Assembly: GCF_017377855.1 (NCBI RefSeq)
Contig: NZ_JAFREP010000025.1
Location: forward strand, 1 to 64,000
DNA: 64,000 nt
Source of the DNA: Acanthopleuribacter pedis
GTDB lineage: Bacteria; Acidobacteriota; Holophagae; Acanthopleuribacterales; Acanthopleuribacteraceae
Direction of reading: 5' to 3'
Every line of letters begins with the position of its first letter. Position 1 is the stretch's first letter. The translations under genes and the position numbers were made by a program. Positions 60,757 to 64,000 of this stretch are shown piece by piece. Below the pieces are notes generated by a model. The model had not been told where the DNA came from and made no database searches. It saw nothing but the letters and a program-made list of their open reading frames with translations.

Positions 60757-63421
60757 GGCTGCCGGCGCCGGCAAAAAACGCGGCGCTAACAAGAAAGACG
60801 GTGCCAAAATGACACCGATGATGGCCCAATACCACGCCATCAAAAAAGAATACCCGCGCGAGATTCTGTTTTTCCGCATGGGCGACTTTTACGAAATGAT
60901 GTTTGACGACGCAATTAAGGCCGCTGGATTATTGGGGATTACCCTCACCAAACGGGGCCGCGGCACCGCCTCCGAGGCGCCCATGTGCGGCATTCCCCAT
61001 CACGCCGCCGAAAATTACATTGCCAAGCTCATAAAGCTCGGTCAGCGCGTTGCCGTTTGCGATCAGGTCTCCGATCCCAAGGACGGCAAAGGCATCGTCC
61101 AGCGCGAGGTCACCCGTGTCGTAACCCCTGGCACCGTGCTCGATGAGAATTGTATGGAAGGCAAAGAATTCCAGTACCTTGCCGCAATTCTCGACGAGGG
61201 CGACCGCCTCGGCGTCGCCTTCATGGAGTTTTCTACCGGACGGTTTGAAGTGTCCCAACTTGAGGGCGAACAGGCCTACCTTCAACTCATGGACTTGTTG
61301 ACCGCTAAGGACCCGGCCGAACTGTTGGTCCGCGAAACCGACGACCTGGAACGCATCGATCCCGGCTTCCTCAAGGAACGCTGCGTCACGCCCATCGACG
61401 ATTGGTATTTCGGCAAAGACTACGCGCGCCAACAATTACTCGACCACTTTGAAACCCTTACCCTCGACGGTTACGGTCTCGAGCCCCTTGACCTGGCCAC
61501 GCGCACCGCCGGTGCCGCACTGAGTTACATCTACCAAACCCAAAAATCCAAAGCATCCCACCTTCAAAGTCTTAAAGTGCTCAACCAAAGCGCCTACATG
61601 GTGCTCGACGGCACCACCCAACGCAACCTCGAGCTGACCCGCTCCTTGTTTGACGGCAACCGCACCGAAAGCCTGCTGGGTCAAATCGATATGTGCCGCA
61701 CCGTGATGGGCTCGCGCTTACTCAAAGAGTGGATTCTCCAGCCGCTCACCGATGTGGCTGAAATCGTCGCGCGCCAGACCTATGTCACCTCTTTCGTCAC
61801 CGGCACCATCCCCCGTACCGAAATGCGTGCCGTGTTGGGCGGCGTTCCCGACTTGGACCGTCAGGTCAGCCGTCTGGCGATGGGCAATATCAATCCACGG
61901 GATTTATTGGGGATCGCCGAGGCCTTGGGCAAAATTCCCGATATTGTCAACCAACTCGATGAGGTTGTCCCCGACCGTTACGGGCTCGATGACGACCTGT
62001 TCAGCGCTTTGTGGGGCATGCACGAACACATTCTCAAATCCCTGCCCGACGAACCGCCCAGCCACATGCGCGACGGCGGTTACATGGCCGACGGCGTTGA
62101 CGCCGAACTGGACGAATTACGCACCCTGCGCCGCGATTCACGTGCCATATTGGCGCAGATTGAAGCACGCGAGCGCGAGGTGACCGGTATTCCCAAGCTC
62201 AAGGTGCAGTACAACAAGGTATTTGGCTATTACATCGAGGTCGGCAAGGTCCATACCGCCAAAGTGCCCGAACACTACGTGCGCAAACAAACCCTGGTCA
62301 ACTCCGAGCGCTATATCACCGGGGAACTCAAGGAATACGAAACCAAAATTCTGGGTGCCGAGGAGAAAATTCTCGAAATCGAAGCCCGCCTCTACAGCGA
62401 ACTGCTGCGCCATTGTCAGGACCGCATCAATCACTTGCGTACCTGGTCGCGAACCGTTGCGCAAATTGATTTACACGCCGCTTTGGCCGAACTGGCCGTC
62501 CAGCGCAACTACTGCCGTCCCAACATGTCCGATAGCGATGAGCTCGAAATCATCGACGGGCGCCATCCCGTGGTCGAGTCCCTGTCCGAGGAACCTTTTA
62601 TCGCCAACGACACCTTCCTCAACAACCGCGAGGATCGGGTGCTCATTATCACCGGTCCCAACATGGGTGGTAAAAGTACCTACCTACGGCAAGTCGCCCT
62701 GATTACCTTGATGGCGCAGATGGGCTCTTATGTTCCCGCGAGCAAGGCGGATATCGGCGTGGTTGATCGGATTTTTACGCGCGTGGGGGCCAGCGACCAT
62801 TTGGCGCGCGGGCAGTCGACCTTTATGGTCGAAATGACCGAAACCGCCAATATTTTGAACCACGCGGGCCCACGCAGCCTCATCATCATGGATGAAATTG
62901 GGCGAGGTACCTCCACCTTCGACGGTTTGTCGATTGCCTGGGCTGTTGCCGAGTACCTTCACGACAAAGAGCGCATCGGTGCCAAAACACTGTTCGCCAC
63001 CCATTACCACGAGATGACCGATCTCGAAAAACTCTGCGAAGGCGTGACCAACCTGCACATCACCGTCAAAGAGTGGAAGAACAAAATTGTCTTTCTGCGG
63101 CGTATCGAACGCGGTGCCGCCGACCAGAGTTACGGCATTCACGTCGCGCAGTTGGCCGGTTTACCCGGTGAGGTCGTGCGCCGCGGTCGGGAAATTCTGA
63201 GTAACCTCGAAAAAAATGAACTGGATACCACGGGTAAACCGCGCTTGGCCGCCGCCAAGAAGCCCGATCCGGCCGCCGCCGCTCAAGCCGCACCACTCCA
63301 GCTCAGTTTGTTTGGACCCGAACCTTCGCCCGTATTAGACGCCTTGCGGGCACTGGAAGTCGATGAACTGACACCGCGCAAAGCCCTCGACCTGTTGTTT
63401 GAATGGAAAAGTATGGTGTAG
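60749..63421 (+). CDS. mutS: DNA mismatch repair protein MutS
   Basis: The 890-residue MutS has the mismatch-binding domain with the Phe-x-Glu motif (GDFYEMMFDDA, near residues 45-55), lever and clamp domains, and the ATPase domain with Walker A GPNMGGKST near 636, Walker B IIMDEIGRGTSTFDG, and the helix-turn-helix dimer region (SYGIHVAQLAGLPG). A poorly conserved linker leads to a C-terminal tail. It recognises mispairs and starts methyl-independent or MutL-dependent repair. The start is ATG 60749 inside the end of the VanZ-like gene. Confidence 0.96.
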   Translation: MTKAAGAGKKRGANKKDGAKMTPMMAQYHAIKKEYPREILFFRMGDFYEMMFDDAIKAAGLLGITLTKRGRGTASEAPMCGIPHHAAENYIAKLIKLGQRVAVCDQVSDPKDGKGIVQREVTRVVTPGTVLDENCMEGKEFQYLAAILDEGDRLGVAFMEFSTGRFEVSQLEGEQAYLQLMDLLTAKDPAELLVRETDDLERIDPGFLKERCVTPIDDWYFGKDYARQQLLDHFETLTLDGYGLEPLDLATRTAGAALSYIYQTQKSKASHLQSLKVLNQSAYMVLDGTTQRNLELTRSLFDGNRTESLLGQIDMCRTVMGSRLLKEWILQPLTDVAEIVARQTYVTSFVTGTIPRTEMRAVLGGVPDLDRQVSRLAMGNINPRDLLGIAEALGKIPDIVNQLDEVVPDRYGLDDDLFSALWGMHEHILKSLPDEPPSHMRDGGYMADGVDAELDELRTLRRDSRAILAQIEAREREVTGIPKLKVQYNKVFGYYIEVGKVHTAKVPEHYVRKQTLVNSERYITGELKEYETKILGAEEKILEIEARLYSELLRHCQDRINHLRTWSRTVAQIDLHAALAELAVQRNYCRPNMSDSDELEIIDGRHPVVESLSEEPFIANDTFLNNREDRVLIITGPNMGGKSTYLRQVALITLMAQMGSYVPASKADIGVVDRIFTRVGASDHLARGQSTFMVEMTETANILNHAGPRSLIIMDEIGRGTSTFDGLSIAWAVAEYLHDKERIGAKTLFATHYHEMTDLEKLCEGVTNLHITVKEWKNKIVFLRRIERGAADQSYGIHVAQLAGLPGEVVRRGREILSNLEKNELDTTGKPRLAAAKKPDPAAAAQAAPLQLSLFGPEPSPVLDALRALEVDELTPRKALDLLFEWKSMV

Positions 63422-63513
63422 GCTGCCCCTAACAGGTGGTTTCGGGGCGGGCTGATTTGAGATCTGCCTGCCTCGTGCTTCTCCGATAGGGTTTGGCTCC
63501 GCGGGGGTGAAGG

Positions 63514-63885
63514 ATGATGTGGTTGGTGGTCGCGATAGGGGGCGCGCTTGGTGCCCTTGCCCGTTACGGTTTGGCATTGTGGCTGAATCCCATGGGTTCG
63601 CGGTTGGTGTTGGGCACCTTGGTCGCCAACCTCTTGGGCTGTTTCCTTGCCGGCTGCCTCATGGGCTGGTTGCACACCAAACCGATGGATCCCCACCTGC
63701 GCTTGTGCCTGCAAACCGGCTTGTTGGGCGCGCTCACGACCTTCAGTACCTTCGCCGTGGAAACCTTGGCCTTGTGGGTTGCCGGCCGTTTTGGCGATGC
63801 CTTTTTGCAGTGGGGCGCGAACGCGCTTGGAACCCTTTTGGCCGCCTGGTTGGGTTTTGTGTTGGTGCGCTTGATGGCGCCATAA
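63514..63885 (+). CDS. crcB: CrcB/FluC fluoride ion channel
   Basis: The 123-residue, four-helix membrane protein matches the FluC family: GGALGALARY, GTLVANLLGCFLAGCL and GLLGALTTFSTFAVE, in which the conserved Asn, Thr/Ser and Phe line the pore. It forms a dual-topology dimer exporting fluoride. ATG 63514 or 63517 follows GTGAAGG. No fluoride riboswitch was recognised in the 90 bp upstream. Confidence 0.92.
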   Translation: MMWLVVAIGGALGALARYGLALWLNPMGSRLVLGTLVANLLGCFLAGCLMGWLHTKPMDPHLRLCLQTGLLGALTTFSTFAVETLALWVAGRFGDAFLQWGANALGTLLAAWLGFVLVRLMAP

Positions 63886-63886
63886 C

Positions 63887-64000
63887 CTAGCCCGCATTTC
63901 TCGCAAGGATTCGTCGCGAGAAGCAGAAAGCCTTGTGAGTACGAAGATTACGACCGAGAGACGGCACAGGGGTCCGACCTTTCGGCGTAGCAGCTGAGGC
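63887..64000. repeat. Family B palindromic repeat, copy cut by window end
   Basis: CTAGCCCGCATTTCTCGC begins 2 bp after the crcB stop. The following 95 bp (GTGAGTACGAAGATTACGA and GGGGTCCGACCTTTCGGCG) are the reverse complement of the right half of copies 1 and 2, so this copy is inverted relative to them. It runs off the window. Confidence 0.85.

Noticed and set aside
63422..63513. Fluoride riboswitch upstream of crcB
   Set aside because: The conserved fluoride aptamer blocks were not found; only a short GC-rich leader is present.

Overview
The window is chromosomal DNA from a Gram-negative-type heterotroph with moderately high GC. Supporting signs are a LysM lytic transglycosylase, a two-component system, VanZ and PgsA membrane proteins, de novo cobamide lower-ligand genes, a dockerin-bearing beta-helix protein and secreted peptidase and esterase enzymes. 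A Bacillus-style fadN-fadA-fadE operon with a FadR-type TetR regulator, together with two families of palindromic dispersed repeats, would fit a large-genome acidobacterial (Holophagae/Acanthopleuribacter-like) or deltaproteobacterial-type organism. This placement is inference only, because no rRNA is present. I see no insertion sequence, prophage or CRISPR array.

Layout. 0.2-7 kb: beta-oxidation operon fadN-fadA-fadE on the minus strand, with a promoter flanked by two FadR-like operators, and the TetR regulator upstream on the plus strand. 7.2-7.8 kb: an AhpD-like peroxidase whose CxxC second cysteine is replaced by an in-frame TGA followed by a SECIS-like hairpin, so a candidate selenoprotein. 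7.9-11.7 kb: a membrane protein with a HELLH motif, a short/branched-chain acyl-CoA dehydrogenase and a secreted LysM protein. 11.75-12.3 kb: a 60-bp tandem repeat and a REP-like perfect palindrome. 12.3-16.6 kb: pgsA, a DUF502 gene and a flippase-like gene in one operon, then cutA and an atypical sulfatase. 16.8-19.3 kb: cobT-cobS-cobC-like. 19.6-25.6 kb: a Snf2 helicase, a response regulator/histidine kinase pair and small genes of unknown function.

26-35 kb: DUF547 protein, ROK kinase, long-chain acyl-CoA synthetase, an ATP-grasp ligase, an unrecognised GAF-like protein and a flavin-dependent halogenase-like enzyme. 35.4-36 kb: four tRNA genes in the order Val-Asp-Asp-Val behind a strong promoter. 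36-41 kb: endonuclease/exonuclease/phosphatase-fold protein, exported beta-helix/dockerin protein and a secreted esterase. 41-47 kb: sbcD-sbcC and an Rpn-type nuclease with a 24-bp in-frame tandem repeat. 47.2-49.4 kb: a SnoaL-like gene with a sigma-54-type promoter, divergent from a XylR/V4R sigma-54 activator; this looks like a self-contained regulatory pair. 49.4-58.5 kb: membrane protein, M28 aminopeptidase with two PPC domains, MltD-like transglycosylase, an ABC exporter pair and an acetyltransferase. 58.7-64 kb: small coiled-coil protein, ssb, vanZ-mutS and a CrcB/FluC fluoride channel.

Two families of roughly 160-210-bp palindromic repeats recur. Family A is at 1-160, 30439-30597 and 50408-50579. 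Family B is at 27023-27217, 40805-41011 and 63887 to the window end, with a possible 41-bp relic at 37045-37085. They sit at gene 3' ends, and family B termini often supply the stop codon of the flanking gene. The observations most worth following are the candidate selenoprotein, these repeat families, and the sigma-54 activator/promoter pair.
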